Assembly: GCF_947494025.1 (NCBI RefSeq)
Contig: NZ_CANLTQ010000025.1
Span: 1 to 38,362, forward strand
Direction of reading: 5' to 3'
DNA length: 38,362 bases
Origin: an uncultured Jannaschia sp.
GTDB lineage: Bacteria; Pseudomonadota; Alphaproteobacteria; Rhodobacterales; Rhodobacteraceae
A model generated the notes under the pieces. The model made no database searches. It was not told the DNA's origin and saw only the letters and a list, made by a program, of their open reading frames with translations. Positions 8,920-16,894 of the stretch are shown here, piece after piece. How positions within the stretch are numbered: position 1 is the first letter of the stretch; every line of letters begins with the position of its first letter. A program made the position numbers and the translations under genes.

Positions 8920-8949
8920 GCTCCTGCCGGGGCCGGCCCCGGCAGGAGC
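8920..8949. repeat. Perfect 30-bp GC-rich palindrome
   Basis: GCTCCTGCCGGGGCC is followed immediately by its exact reverse complement GGCCCCGGCAGGAGC, giving a loopless 15-bp dyad. No T-run follows on either strand, so it is not a standard intrinsic terminator. It sits in non-coding DNA between the IS3 remnant and the ferredoxin gene. The rest of 8843-9023 holds nothing recognised. Confidence 0.8.
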
Positions 8950-9023
8950 ACGCAGCGCCATCGCCAGATGAATTTCCAGACGTGAGGTTAGTACCGTCGT
9001 AACTGGCGATGCTTCCACGATAC

Positions 9024-9170
9024 CTATCCTATTGAAGCAGTCACTGGCGCATCCGCGGCGACCCGTTGAACCCGCACCGCGACGCGGACGGTAGCGAGCG
9101 TGCCGATGAAGCTCAGCGCGCTGTCCGCAAGGGATGCCCTAATGAGAAAGATGGGTGCGACAAGCAGCAC
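9024..9170 (-). other. Short hydrophobic open frame, possible membrane-protein remnant
   Basis: 48 codons from a GTG at 9170 to TAG at 9024, with a hydrophobic start (VLLVAPIFLIRASLADSALS) and FIGTLATVRVAVRV. The SLADSALSFIGTLA pattern faintly recalls subunit F of Mrp/Mnh cation antiporters, but no flanking mrp genes are present and the match is weak. A GGCAGGAG sequence lies 10-15 nt upstream. Could be chance or a gene end left by rearrangement. Confidence 0.25.
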
Positions 9171-9219
9171 GACGATGCACCACTCCTGCCCGCACAGACG
9201 CCGTTACCAGGCTACAACG

Positions 9220-9573
9220 TCATCTTCCACGCGCCCGCGCGAACCGGCCGGCGACGATGGTGTTGGCAAACGGATTGACGTAGAGCTTGTCGTGACTTTC
9301 GATGCCGACGTCGAAGACGCAGTCCTCGTTCGGGCGGGCGACGCAGAGCAATACGTAGCCCTCTTCGGACTGGCGCCTGTTCAGTGCCGTGCCCCTTGGC
9401 TGGCGGACCGAACCCGAAATCATCCTAGCGGCACATGTGATGCAGCCGCCGTACCGGCAGGCGATCGGCAGGACATGGCCCGCCGCTTCGACCACGTCGA
9501 TGATCGCCTCGTCTTCGCCGACCTCAAAGGACAATCCGCCGCGATTTCGAAGCGTCACCTTGTGCCTGCGCAT
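9220..9573 (-). CDS. [2Fe-2S] ferredoxin
   Basis: 117-residue plant-type ferredoxin, a soluble one-electron carrier. The cluster ligands are CRYGGCITC (C-x4-C-x2-C) and a fourth cysteine in YVLLCVARPNEDC. The beta-grasp core is visible in KVTLRNRGGLSFEVGEDEAI. A GGAAGGAG ribosome-binding site precedes the ATG at 9573. It follows the SBP56 gene by 58 bp on the same strand and is probably co-transcribed. The C-terminal tail (about residues 92-117) is longer than in minimal ferredoxins and resembles the tail of oxygenase-associated ones (DCVFDVGIESHDKLYVNPFA). Confidence 0.88.
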   Translation of the reverse strand: MRRHKVTLRNRGGLSFEVGEDEAIIDVVEAAGHVLPIACRYGGCITCAARMISGSVRQPRGTALNRRQSEEGYVLLCVARPNEDCVFDVGIESHDKLYVNPFANTIVAGRFARARGR

Positions 9574-9631
9574 CTCTTCTCCTTCCGTTTAGCCTCCGGC
9601 CCGGTGGGACCGGGATGCTTGGGGAGAACGG

Positions 9632-10996
9632 TCAGACCCAGATGTCGGACGAACAGTCCCCGCCCGGATAACGCGTTTCATGCGCCCGCGCGGGCCCGTG
9701 CGGTTCCTCGTTGAAATCGACGATAAAATCGTTACGGATCTTCATGCCGCCGTTTTCGTTATCGCAATCCACGATCAGCATGACGCCGCCCTTTTCCTTC
9801 ATCGACGGATAGAACTGGTTGTCCCAGGTCGAGAAGAGCGATGTCGTGACATAGAGCCGTTTCCCGTCGAGCGACAGCTGGATCATTTGGGGCGCGCCAT
9901 CGACGCTCCTGCCGTTCACCTCGTGCGCCTTGCCTAACAATCCGCCGATCCAGACCTGACCGGTCATCCTGGGATTGGCCGGGTCGGAGATGTCGTACTG
10001 ACGCAGATCGCCGTGCAGCCAGTTCGAAAAGTAAAGATACCTGTCATCCATCGACACCAGGATATCGGTGATGAGGCTCGGCAAAGGGACGGGGAAACCT
10101 TCCACATCCGCGGGTGGCACATCGATGACCTTGTTGACCTCAATCTTTCCGTTGTCCTTGTGGTAGTGAAAGATGTTCGAAGCCAAGGCCGCCCCGACAA
10201 AGCCATGGGTGCTGTCTGGATCATGGTGAAAACGGGCTTCCAGTGGGATCATCCCTTCCTCGCCCAAGTCGATGGATTGTTCCACCTTGCGGTTCTCGAA
10301 ATCCCAGAAATGGATGTGCCGGCCGTATTTGCCCCGCGCCACGTCTTCGAGGTCGAACCCCGGCATGAAGGTGTTGGGCGATCCCCATTCGGTCGAGATC
10401 ATCATGTTGTGGCGGGGCTGATACCAGAAGTCGTAGTTGTACCTCATCTCGCCCAGGTCTTTTTCCCAGCGCCCGATGATGTTGAAATCCTTGTCCAGAT
10501 GAAGAAAACCGCCGGGACCGTTGCCATCGGCATCGCCCAGCATCGACACGATGATGTCCGCACCCAGGCAATGCACGGTGTGCGGGGCCGACAGGTTGGT
10601 CTTGGCCTTGATTTCCTTGCCGTCGATGGTCTTGAACAATGTCGGCTTGCGCGGATCGGTGGCGGTATCGACGATGTAGAAATTCGTGGTGCGCACGCCC
10701 GGAATGATCAGGTATTTGCGTTCCATGCTGCCATCGGTGTTACACGACGAACACGCATTCCAACCCATATGATGAAGCTCATCCCCCACGACCGGCATTT
10801 CGGTCCGGTGGATCACCTCTCCATAGCTGGGGCTGCCCTCGTCGACGTCGATGGTGGCTAGATAATCCGGTTTCTCGACTCCGGTGCCGGTATAGATGCA
10901 GATCGTGTAGACAACTTTTTCGCGTGGCGCTTTGATGGCCTCCTGCGGCGAAGCATAGCCCGGGCCTGCGCAGCACTTACCGTTGTTTTCGGTCAT
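9632..10996 (-). CDS. mtoX: SBP56 family protein, probable methanethiol oxidase
   Basis: 454 residues, full length for the selenium-binding protein 56 / MTO family, whose bacterial members oxidise methanethiol to formaldehyde, H2S and H2O2. Seen: CSSC in HMGWNACSSCNTDGS, the His-rich segments SAPHTVHCLGADI and ARFHHDPDSTHGFVG, and conserved FSNWLHGDLRQYDISDP and GGDCSSDIWV at the end. A GAGGAGG ribosome-binding site is 6 nt before the ATG. No Sec/Tat signal is evident at the start (MTENNGKCCAGPGYASPQEA), whereas characterised Hyphomicrobium MtoX is periplasmic. The usual SCO1/MauG partners are absent and a ferredoxin follows instead. Family certain; methanethiol as substrate is inferred. Confidence 0.85.
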   Translation of the reverse strand: MTENNGKCCAGPGYASPQEAIKAPREKVVYTICIYTGTGVEKPDYLATIDVDEGSPSYGEVIHRTEMPVVGDELHHMGWNACSSCNTDGSMERKYLIIPGVRTTNFYIVDTATDPRKPTLFKTIDGKEIKAKTNLSAPHTVHCLGADIIVSMLGDADGNGPGGFLHLDKDFNIIGRWEKDLGEMRYNYDFWYQPRHNMMISTEWGSPNTFMPGFDLEDVARGKYGRHIHFWDFENRKVEQSIDLGEEGMIPLEARFHHDPDSTHGFVGAALASNIFHYHKDNGKIEVNKVIDVPPADVEGFPVPLPSLITDILVSMDDRYLYFSNWLHGDLRQYDISDPANPRMTGQVWIGGLLGKAHEVNGRSVDGAPQMIQLSLDGKRLYVTTSLFSTWDNQFYPSMKEKGGVMLIVDCDNENGGMKIRNDFIVDFNEEPHGPARAHETRYPGGDCSSDIWV

Positions 10997-10999
10997 GTC

Positions 11000-11523
11000 G
11001 TTCCTCCTCTAATGTCGACGTGGTGAACGGGCTCCTTGTTCTCGAATTGGTTTCAGCGGCAAGACATCGATTTTATAGATTCAGGTCATGCTGCAAAGCT
11101 GGATTACAGAGCTGATCTCGACGGCGATCTGTTTTTTGTTCTTCCTCACCGAGCTTGCGATTAGATCGGACCGGACCGCTCAAAGCGTGTTCCAGCCCAT
11201 GCCCCGATGGAGGAGGCGCTTAGCGTGTCCCCGTCGGCGCGGCTCAGGTCGCCTGCGAGCCAAGCATCCTCCGCCTCGGGCTCCCCTCGCCCGCGATGAC
11301 GGGTATCCCTCCGACGTCACGCCGTATGGGCGTGACGCTACATCGGCTTCTGCCCCGGCCACAAGCGCCGCATAGGGCGATCCGGGGCCATCACTACGCG
11401 AACATGATCCAAGCGCAGTAGGCATAACGGCTCCGCCGATATCGCCAACGTTGCGTAACCATTCGTTCCGAAAGTCCAGACATGACCGAGGCCGAGGATC
11501 TGCAAGTCACTGTAAAACTGGGG
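11000..11523. other. Non-coding or degraded stretch upstream of the SBP56 gene
   Basis: No convincing gene. The first 90 bp should contain the SBP56 promoter. A hairpin lies at 11315-11337 (CGTCACGCC, 5-nt loop, GGCGTGACG). The remainder lacks coding-type codon use on both strands and probably represents rearranged DNA next to the recombinase remnant. Confidence 0.5.
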
Positions 11524-11988
11524 CTTCGCGCGGCTCGTCGACCGGTTCGAGGCCCGGGACACGCTGGTGGTCACGAAGATGGACCGGCTCGGGCGCGACG
11601 TGATCGACGTGATGGCGACGATCGCGCGGCTCGCCGGTCCGGGTGAAGAGCCTCGACGTGGGCGACGCTGACCTGACGATGGCCAGAAGCAACTTGGCAA
11701 TGCGCTGCGGGGCGGATGACGACACACATTTTGAACGTGGTCGCGCAGTTCGAGCGGGAATTGCTCGTCGAGCGGACCAAGGCGGGGATCGACCGGGTCA
11801 AGGCTGAAGGCAAGCGCCTCGGCCGACCGCCGGCCCTCGATCCGAAGCGCCGGGCCGAGATCGGGGCCGGACTGGAGAAGGGTGAGACGATCTCCGCCCT
11901 AGCGCGACGGTTCAAGACCAGCCGTCAGACCGTGCAGCGCATCCGCGACGGGCATGGCGTGGTGAACGCACGGTCCGAGGAGGTCTGA
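11524..11988 (+). pseudogene. Serine recombinase (resolvase/invertase family), degraded
   Basis: Three pieces in different frames: RLVDRFEARDTLVVTKMDRL and GRDVIDVMATIARLA; then VKSLDVGDADLT; then an open frame from 11716 with NVVAQFERELLVERTKAGID, RVKAEGKRLGRPPALDP and an HTH (ALARRFKTSRQTVQRIRDG), ending EEV at 11988. The N-terminal catalytic serine region is missing and two frameshifts are present, so it is inactive. The terminal HTH and the GAGGAGG just before its stop also occur at the second copy at 30918-31025. Confidence 0.85.
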
Positions 11989-11991
11989 GCC

Positions 11992-12423
11992 ATCTGCAAT
12001 CTGTACTCCTCGACGAAGGACCAGGCCGCGATCCGCGAGATCGCCGGGGCGATGGCGGACCACACCGGCAACCTGTCCTCCCTGCCCGCGATCTTTCCCG
12101 ACCAAGCCGCTCCGATCGTACTAGAAGGGCAGAACGGCCGCGAGCTGGTGACGATGCGATGGGGAATGCCGTCGCCCGCCTTCGCGCTGGAGACCCGCAA
12201 GACCAATTCCGGCGTCACCAACGTTCGCAACTGTCAGCGCCTCGACTTCGCCGCCGACCATATCGAGAACCACGCGGCTTACATTCAAAGTTGGTTGAAG
12301 GTGCTGAAGTCGGACAGCCGGTTCCTGTTCACCGCTGCCGCCGCCGCCCACGCGCAGCGGATTGTGGATTACCTCGTTGCGGAATTCGAAGCCGGTGCGA
12401 AGGCGGTCCGTAAGGCGGCCTGA
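11992..12423 (+). pseudogene. Chimera: SRAP N-terminus joined in frame to ArdC C-terminus, ATC start
   Basis: From the ATC at 11992 the first 77 residues (ICNLYSSTKDQAAIREIAGA through RWGMPSPAFALETRK and GVTNVRN) match the SOS-response-associated peptidase family, including the cysteine expected at position 2. The next residues (QRLDFAADHIENHAAYIQSW, KVLKSDSRFLFTAA) match the last 65 residues of ArdC; the intact ArdC at 18895-20049 has QRMGFYADHIDNHAAYISSW at this place. The join is in frame. Both domains are incomplete: the SRAP half lacks its catalytic Glu/His part and the ArdC half lacks HELGH. GAGGAGG (11977-11983) is 8 nt before the ATC. Probably a recombination product without enzymatic function. 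Confidence 0.8.
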
Positions 12424-12447
12424 TCGGCTGGAGGCGGAATCGTGTCT

Positions 12448-12502
12448 GCGCCCATCACCCGGGCGCGGGGAACTGCCCCCGTCCCCTGCCGTTGAGACGG
12501 CA
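12448..12502. other. Two small hairpins upstream of the YciE-like gene
   Basis: GCGCCC (12448-12453) pairs with GGGCGC (12461-12466), and GCCGT (12488-12492) pairs with ACGGC (12497-12501). They lie between the chimera stop and the ribosome-binding site AGGAGG (12515-12520). Function unknown; they differ from the nested hairpin family described for the ParB/ArdC island. Confidence 0.4.
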
Positions 12503-12526
12503 ACGGACAATGAAAGGAGGCCTTTG

Positions 12527-13024
12527 ATGGCCATGAACTCGCTCAAGGACGTCTATCTCGACCAGCTTCAGGACATCTACAGCGCCTGCAAGCAGAGCCT
12601 TGCGGTGACCACCGAACTCGGCCGGGCCGCAAAGGACCAGCAGCTTTCCGAGGCGCTGATCGCGGGCGGACAGGGCATCTCCGAGGGTATGGACAAGATC
12701 GCCTCGCTCTGCTCCGATCACGGGATCGACCCGACGGGCGAGCACTGCAAGGGCATGGAGGGGCTGGTCAAAGAAGCCCGCTCCCATGCGCTGGAAGAGG
12801 ATTTCGGCGACGACGATGCGCGCGACGCGATGATCATCACGCAGTACCAGCGCATGTGCCACTACGCGATCGCGGGCTATGGCTGCCTTGTTGCCTTCGC
12901 CAACCGGCTCGAACTCGATGGCGATGCGGCGGTGCTGAAAACCTGCCTCGACCAGAGCTACGAGGGCGATCGCCACATGACAGACATCGCCATCAAGGGC
13001 GGCATCAACGAGGCGGCAGCCTGA
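12527..13024 (+). CDS. YciE/YciF family ferritin-like protein (DUF892)
   Basis: 165 residues with the DUF892 pattern: LKDVYLDQLQDIYSACKQSL at the start, then helices carrying E/H residues (GISEGMDKIASLC, EHCKGMEGLVKEA, MIITQYQRMCHYAIAGYGCL, ANRLELDGDAAVLKTCLDQS). These proteins adopt a four-helix ferritin-like fold with a dinuclear metal site and are linked to stress responses; the in vivo role is unclear. AGGAGG at 12515-12520 sits 6 nt before the ATG at 12527, which fixes the start. It is followed by a good terminator and appears intact. Confidence 0.85.
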   Translation: MAMNSLKDVYLDQLQDIYSACKQSLAVTTELGRAAKDQQLSEALIAGGQGISEGMDKIASLCSDHGIDPTGEHCKGMEGLVKEARSHALEEDFGDDDARDAMIITQYQRMCHYAIAGYGCLVAFANRLELDGDAAVLKTCLDQSYEGDRHMTDIAIKGGINEAAA

Positions 13025-13047
13025 CCCTTCCGGTCGGCGCGAACGAA

Positions 13048-13075
13048 GGGCTGGCGTGGTGCGCCGGCCCCTTTT
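13048..13075 (+). terminator. Intrinsic terminator after the YciE-like gene
   Basis: GGGCTGGCG (13048-13056) pairs with CGCCGGCCC (13062-13070) with one G-U pair, and is followed by CTTTT. It is correctly placed 24 nt after the stop. Confidence 0.7.
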
Positions 13076-13146
13076 CGTGCGCGTCCCGAAACGGCCGGGA
13101 CCACGCGGCAGAGTAACCGCCCCACCCCGCCGTTCGGCTCTGTTGC

Positions 13147-13180
13147 GAAGCCCCCGCTCCGAGAGGAGATCGGGGGCTTC
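13147..13180 (+). repeat. Nested hairpin leader, copy H (plus strand)
   Basis: GAAGCCCCCG pairs with CGGGGGCTTC around an inner CTCC-GAGA-GGAG hairpin with a GNRA-type loop. A TTCTTCTCGTGCG tail follows, then a leader containing AAAAGGATG and the ATG of the broken gene at 13220. This is the only member of the family on the plus strand. Confidence 0.75.
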
Positions 13181-13219
13181 TTCTCGTGCGACCTCGGACC
13201 GAACGAAAAGGATGTCCCC

Positions 13220-13378
13220 ATGTCAGATCGCACCAGACACATCGTCGCCTTCTACGAGATCGGCCTCGAGTATGGCGGATCGGAGGAAGGCTGCTGATGG
13301 TACGATTGCGGCGAGCTGCGCTGCGTCCTGTGGGTCGTACCGACCGCCGATGCGGCCTACGATCTCGCCGCCCGCGCC
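13220..13378 (+). pseudogene. Broken paralogue of the 98-residue island gene at 18062-18358
   Basis: The start MSDRTRHIVAFYEIGLEYGG matches MPDRIRHVVALYEMDRTYGG of the intact gene. After GGSEEGC a TGA interrupts the frame where the intact copy has WW; then WYDCGELRCVLWVVPTADAA and YDLAARA continue in the same frame. Similarity stops at about 13378, where IS66 sequence begins on the other strand. Thus nonsense-interrupted and truncated by insertion or deletion. It keeps its hairpin leader. Confidence 0.85.
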
Positions 13379-13617
13379 ATGTCTGCCGGGAGCTTCTCGG
13401 AACTATTGCCGAACCGCACCCGGCGCAGCTCGGCGATCAAAAGCTCGAGCCGCGCAACGCGCTTGGCCATGTCGGCCCGGTCGCGCTCGGCGCGCAGGCG
13501 GGCCTCACGCTCCGCCCTGGTTGCCGCAGACTGCGCCTCGACCGCCGCCATGACGGGGCCTCGCAGCTCTGGCGGAAGCCGGTCGAGAAGCGCGGGATCG
13601 AGGGCGGGCGGCGACAT
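13357..13617 (-). pseudogene. IS66-family transposase TnpC, N-terminal fragment
   Basis: 86 residues beginning MSPPALDPALLDRLPPELRG, with the coiled-coil region ERDRADMAKRVARLELLIAE and LRRVRFGNSSEKL, the typical N-terminal end of IS66 TnpC. The zinc-finger and DDE domains are absent: the frame runs into the broken paralogue at about 13379. Lies downstream of tnpB on the same strand, the normal IS66 gene order A-B-C. Confidence 0.8.
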
Positions 13618-13682
13618 GCCCGAAGCCTACCCGACAAGCTCGTCGCGCCCAAAAGAATGCAGGCCCTGGGAGCCGGGGTGAT

Positions 13683-14036
13683 TCAACTCGCCGCAGCCGG
13701 CGCCCGCACGCGCCGCGCCATCGGCCGTCGCCAGTCCAGCCCGGAGAACAGTGCCTCGTATTGCGCCCTGCTGATCTGGATCACGCCGTCCGTCACCGCG
13801 GGCCAAGCGAACACGCCCTCGTCGAGCCGCTTGTAGACCATGACCAGGCCGCTGCCGTCCCACACCAGGATCTTCAACCTGTCTCCGCGCTTGGACCGGA
13901 AGACCACCGTCAGCCCTGAATGCGGGTCGAGCCCGAGCTCGTTCTGGACCGTCGCCGCCAATCCATCGTGCCCACGCCGGAAGTCGACGGGCTTCGTCGC
14001 GATCACGATCGGGAGCCGCTGATCCGGGACGATCAC
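13683..14036 (-). CDS. tnpB: IS66-family accessory protein TnpB
   Basis: 117 residues from a GTG at 14036 that overlaps the tnpA stop (GTGA). The sequence IATKPVDFRRGHDGLAATVQ, ELGLDPHSGLTVVFRSKRGD, RLKILVWDGSGLVMVYKRL and GVFAWP is characteristic of IS66 Orf2/TnpB, needed for transposition with unknown biochemical role. Intact in length although the element around it is not. Confidence 0.88.
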   Translation of the reverse strand: MIVPDQRLPIVIATKPVDFRRGHDGLAATVQNELGLDPHSGLTVVFRSKRGDRLKILVWDGSGLVMVYKRLDEGVFAWPAVTDGVIQISRAQYEALFSGLDWRRPMARRVRAPAAAS

Positions 14037-14095
14037 GCGGAAGGCCCGCCGATCGCGTCCCGCAGCCCTCGGACGACCTCCGCCAGACGTGGAAA
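14034..14095 (-). pseudogene. IS66 TnpA, C-terminal stub
   Basis: About 20 residues, FPRLAEVVRGLRDAIGGPSA, ending in TGA over the tnpB GTG start. This is the tail of IS66 Orf1; the HTH part is missing. Upstream sequence (14096-14154) is not IS66-like. Confidence 0.6.
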
Positions 14096-14154
14096 ACACC
14101 CGCTGAAGCGCTGGACGAGCTGCTAAACAAAGAGAAAGACGCCAGCGTTGCGAC

Positions 14155-14327
14155 AACCGGTTGAGACCGCCGTTTCCAAAGCAAGGTCCTCGATCGGACG
14201 CCACCTCGACTTTAACAACGCAACGCGGCCCCATTCATCGCTCGGCGGGCAGACACCCGATCGAGCATATCTCAACCAGCCAACGCCGATTCCGGCGGCG
14301 GCATGGCCAAGGCGGAGATCCACTTAA
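14155..14327 (+). pseudogene. IS3-family transposase OrfB, C-terminal fragment
   Basis: One frame reads GRHLDFNNATRPHSSLGGQT and PDRAYLNQPTPIPAAA, the well-known C-terminal end of IS3 OrfB (family form YNTRRPHSSLGGRTP). Catalytic residues upstream are missing. Together with the IS66 pieces it marks a scarred junction. From 14328 to 14616 no gene or element was recognised. Confidence 0.75.
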
Positions 14328-14616
14328 CGAGAGCCCGAAAGCTGTTCAGACAAACCGAACCGCTTTTGACGAAGACGAAGTTGATTGCGTTGAGGGCTGG
14401 ACGTAGTGCCCTCCTCGGAGCCACGCGAGGTAAGGCGGCAGGTAGCGATACGCCTCGGGCTCGGCCGCCAAGCGCACCGGGAAGCAAGGCTGGCTGCGCG
14501 GGACGAAGAAGAGGCCGACGCGGATGGTGCCTATGCTGACGAAGCCGACGCCGACCAGCCCGGCAAGGTCTGGACAGATGATGTGCCGTTCGACCGACGC
14601 GTGCTGCCCGTGCGCG

Positions 14617-16776
14617 TTAACCCAACGGCGTGCGTGGCCCTAGATTGTCCGGCGCGATCTCGTCGATGCTCTCCGTCTCGTCGGCCTCGTCGGCCTCGTC
14701 GGTCGCGTCTTCGTCGGACAAGTCCTCGCCGTCCACGTCCATGCCCTCGGGATCGGTCTCGTCCTCCGGGTCCGCCTCGTCCGTCGCCATCCCGCGCAGC
14801 CGGTTCTTGCCGAACGCCTCGTAGGGGTTCCGAGGCGCGCCGATCTCCATGCCCGGCGGGCACCACGTCCGGGCGGCCTCGCGCTGCTCGGGGGTGAGCG
14901 TGGCGAAGGGCGCGGCGAACAGGCGCTCGAGAAAGTCGACGATCGCCGTCTTCTTCTCGCTCGCCAACCGCGCCGCCTCCTCGGGCTGGCGCAGGTCGCG
15001 GGCGATGAGGCCGAGAAGCACGCTCTTCTTCAGCCGCCCGAAGAACGCGCCGCCGGTCGGCCGCCAGACCGCGCGCAGGTCCGGCACGAGCTGGCGGGCG
15101 ATATGCGCCATCAGAGTTTCGCCGTAGCCGTAGCCCGTGGGCTTCACCGCGTCGGCCAGCGCCACCGCGACGATGCGGGACTTCATCGCCGGATCGACCG
15201 CGCGGAACGCCTCGAACCGCTCGGGCATGGACTTTCCGTCCGCCCACCAATGCAGGTCGAGACCCTCGAACAGCTCCGCCAGCGTCGCGGCGGCCTGACC
15301 GTCCACCTCGTCGGGCTTGCCGTGGGGCCGGTCCGCCGCGCTCGCCGTCACCCCGAGACTGTAGGACACGTTGCCCGCCCGGCCGAGGAGGTCGGCCACA
15401 ATCTTGAAGAGCAACAGATCGTGCGCGAGGTCCGGGTCGCCTGCAAGCGCGCTGCCGATCACGGCGGCCTGCTCGGTCTTGAGGTCGGCCTTCAGCGAGT
15501 CCGACAGCACCAGCGCATCGCCGTCGTCCTCGCTCCCCTCGGTTCCGCCGGTGGCGCCCGTGGACGTACCGTCGCCGCCGCCGGTTGCGGCGGGCTTGCG
15601 GTCCGTGCGGTCCTCGGGCCGCACCAGACCCTCGATCGTGACGATGCGCCCCTGGTCCCAATAGGCCAGCACGCCGGCGCGGCCGAGATCGGCTTCGGCC
15701 CAGCCCGTCGTCAGGCCCTCGTACTCCTCTTCGAGCGTCGCCAGGTCGGGGCGGTCGTCGGGGTGATCGTCGTTCCCCTCGATGTCGTCCATCGCGGCAT
15801 CGCGCGCCTCGTCGATCTCGGCCAGCCGGTCGGCGATGATGCGGCAGCGCGTGGCGGCCTCGCCCGTGGGCTCGACCGCGCCGGGATAGACCCGGCCGTA
15901 CTCCTGCAGCGCCTTGTAGTCCGCCGCGCGCAGGGCCTCGGCCCACGCGAAGCCCAGCCGCGCCCGCTTGGCCTCGGCATGGGCCGCGAGCTTCTCCAGC
16001 AGCAGTGTCTCGACCAGTGTCTCGTCGGTCAGGATCGAGTCCTCTTCGATGAGATCGGCCGCGATGTCGCCGCCCGCCGCGCGATACGCCTCGGCCACGA
16101 GCCGCGCCACCGCGTCGCCCATCTTCACGCCGCGGTTCCGCAGCTTGTCGCGGATGGCCCACGCAGGGAGGAAGCTCTCGCCGCGCAGCGCCTCGAACAC
16201 GTCGCGCTGGACGGCCTGGTCGGGATGCTCGGCGAACGCCTTCATCGCGTCGAGCGTGATCTCCTTGGCCCGCGCGGCGGCGCGGATGTCGGGATGGACG
16301 CGGCCGAAGCGCAGCCGGTCGATGACGCGGCGCCGCTCGACGCCGAACATCCTGGCGATGCCCTCGGGATCGTGGCCGCCGGTCTCCATCATCCGCGCGA
16401 ACGCCTCGAACTCGTCCAGCGGGTCCATCGCCTTCTGCGTGACGTTCTCGGCCACGGTGATCGCGGTCGCCGCCGCCACGTCTTCGCCCAGCACCCGGCA
16501 GGCCACCCTGGTCCGCTGCGTCCAGCCCTTCGCGTCCTTGTCGTTCACGAGCTGGCGCAGCGCGGCGAGACGGCGGCCGCCGGCGAGAACGCCCCAGACC
16601 TTGCCGGTCTTCTGGACGATCAGCGGATTGAGCAGGCCCAGCGTGTCGATCGAGGCCGCGAGGTTGGCGATGTCGTCGGCCTCGTAGGTCTCGGGCGAGC
16701 CCGCGCGGGCGTTCAGCGCGTGCAGCGCGAGGTCCTTCAGCGCCACGTCCATCGCGGTCAGGTCGGTCGTCGTCAT
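14617..16776 (-). CDS. Large ParB N-terminal domain protein
   Basis: 719 residues. The ParB/Srx fold region has IDTLGLLNPLIVQKTGKVWG and the CTP/phosphate-contact motif AGGRRLAALRQL (residues about 65-76). ENVTQKAMDPLDEFEAFARM follows, then a KorB/ParB-like HTH with IARMFGVERRRVIDRLRFGR. The rest (about residues 230-719) is long, acidic and not recognised, with a low-complexity acidic tail (DEADPEDETDPEGMDVDGED). Twice the size of partition ParB, and no parA is adjacent; proteins like this accompany ardC and DUF3768 genes on alphaproteobacterial plasmids. More likely an accessory nucleoid or anti-defence protein than a true partition protein (inference). AGGAGAG precedes the ATG. Confidence 0.8.
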   Translation of the reverse strand: MTTTDLTAMDVALKDLALHALNARAGSPETYEADDIANLAASIDTLGLLNPLIVQKTGKVWGVLAGGRRLAALRQLVNDKDAKGWTQRTRVACRVLGEDVAAATAITVAENVTQKAMDPLDEFEAFARMMETGGHDPEGIARMFGVERRRVIDRLRFGRVHPDIRAAARAKEITLDAMKAFAEHPDQAVQRDVFEALRGESFLPAWAIRDKLRNRGVKMGDAVARLVAEAYRAAGGDIAADLIEEDSILTDETLVETLLLEKLAAHAEAKRARLGFAWAEALRAADYKALQEYGRVYPGAVEPTGEAATRCRIIADRLAEIDEARDAAMDDIEGNDDHPDDRPDLATLEEEYEGLTTGWAEADLGRAGVLAYWDQGRIVTIEGLVRPEDRTDRKPAATGGGDGTSTGATGGTEGSEDDGDALVLSDSLKADLKTEQAAVIGSALAGDPDLAHDLLLFKIVADLLGRAGNVSYSLGVTASAADRPHGKPDEVDGQAAATLAELFEGLDLHWWADGKSMPERFEAFRAVDPAMKSRIVAVALADAVKPTGYGYGETLMAHIARQLVPDLRAVWRPTGGAFFGRLKKSVLLGLIARDLRQPEEAARLASEKKTAIVDFLERLFAAPFATLTPEQREAARTWCPPGMEIGAPRNPYEAFGKNRLRGMATDEADPEDETDPEGMDVDGEDLSDEDATDEADEADETESIDEIAPDNLGPRTPLG

Positions 16777-16826
16777 GGGGTCTCTCCTGATGTGTCTTTC
16801 CCGGCCTCATGGCCGCACACGAACAA

Positions 16827-16859
16827 AAGCCCCCATTCCTCTTTCGAGGCGGGGGCTTC
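16827..16859 (-). repeat. Nested hairpin leader, copy A (before the ParB-like gene)
   Basis: On the minus strand AAGCCCCC pairs with GGGGGCTT around an inner CCTC-GAAA-GAGG hairpin with a GNRA loop. TTTTGTTCGTG follows, then the leader with AGGAGAGACCCC before the ATG at 16776. May also terminate the upstream DUF3768 gene. Confidence 0.75.
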
Positions 16860-16894
16860 GCAGTCGGGCAGACCGGCCGGAAGGGCGTGCCGTC

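Noticed and set aside
11088-11375. Plus-strand open frame with hydrophobic start (MLQSWITELISTAICFLFFL)
   Set aside because: After the first 25 residues the composition becomes Arg/Pro-rich and non-protein-like; no ribosome-binding site and it overlaps the upstream region of the SBP56 gene.
14617-16776. Calling the ParB-like protein the plasmid partition ParB
   Set aside because: It is more than twice the usual length, no parA or clear parS sites were seen, and its neighbours are ardC-type genes.
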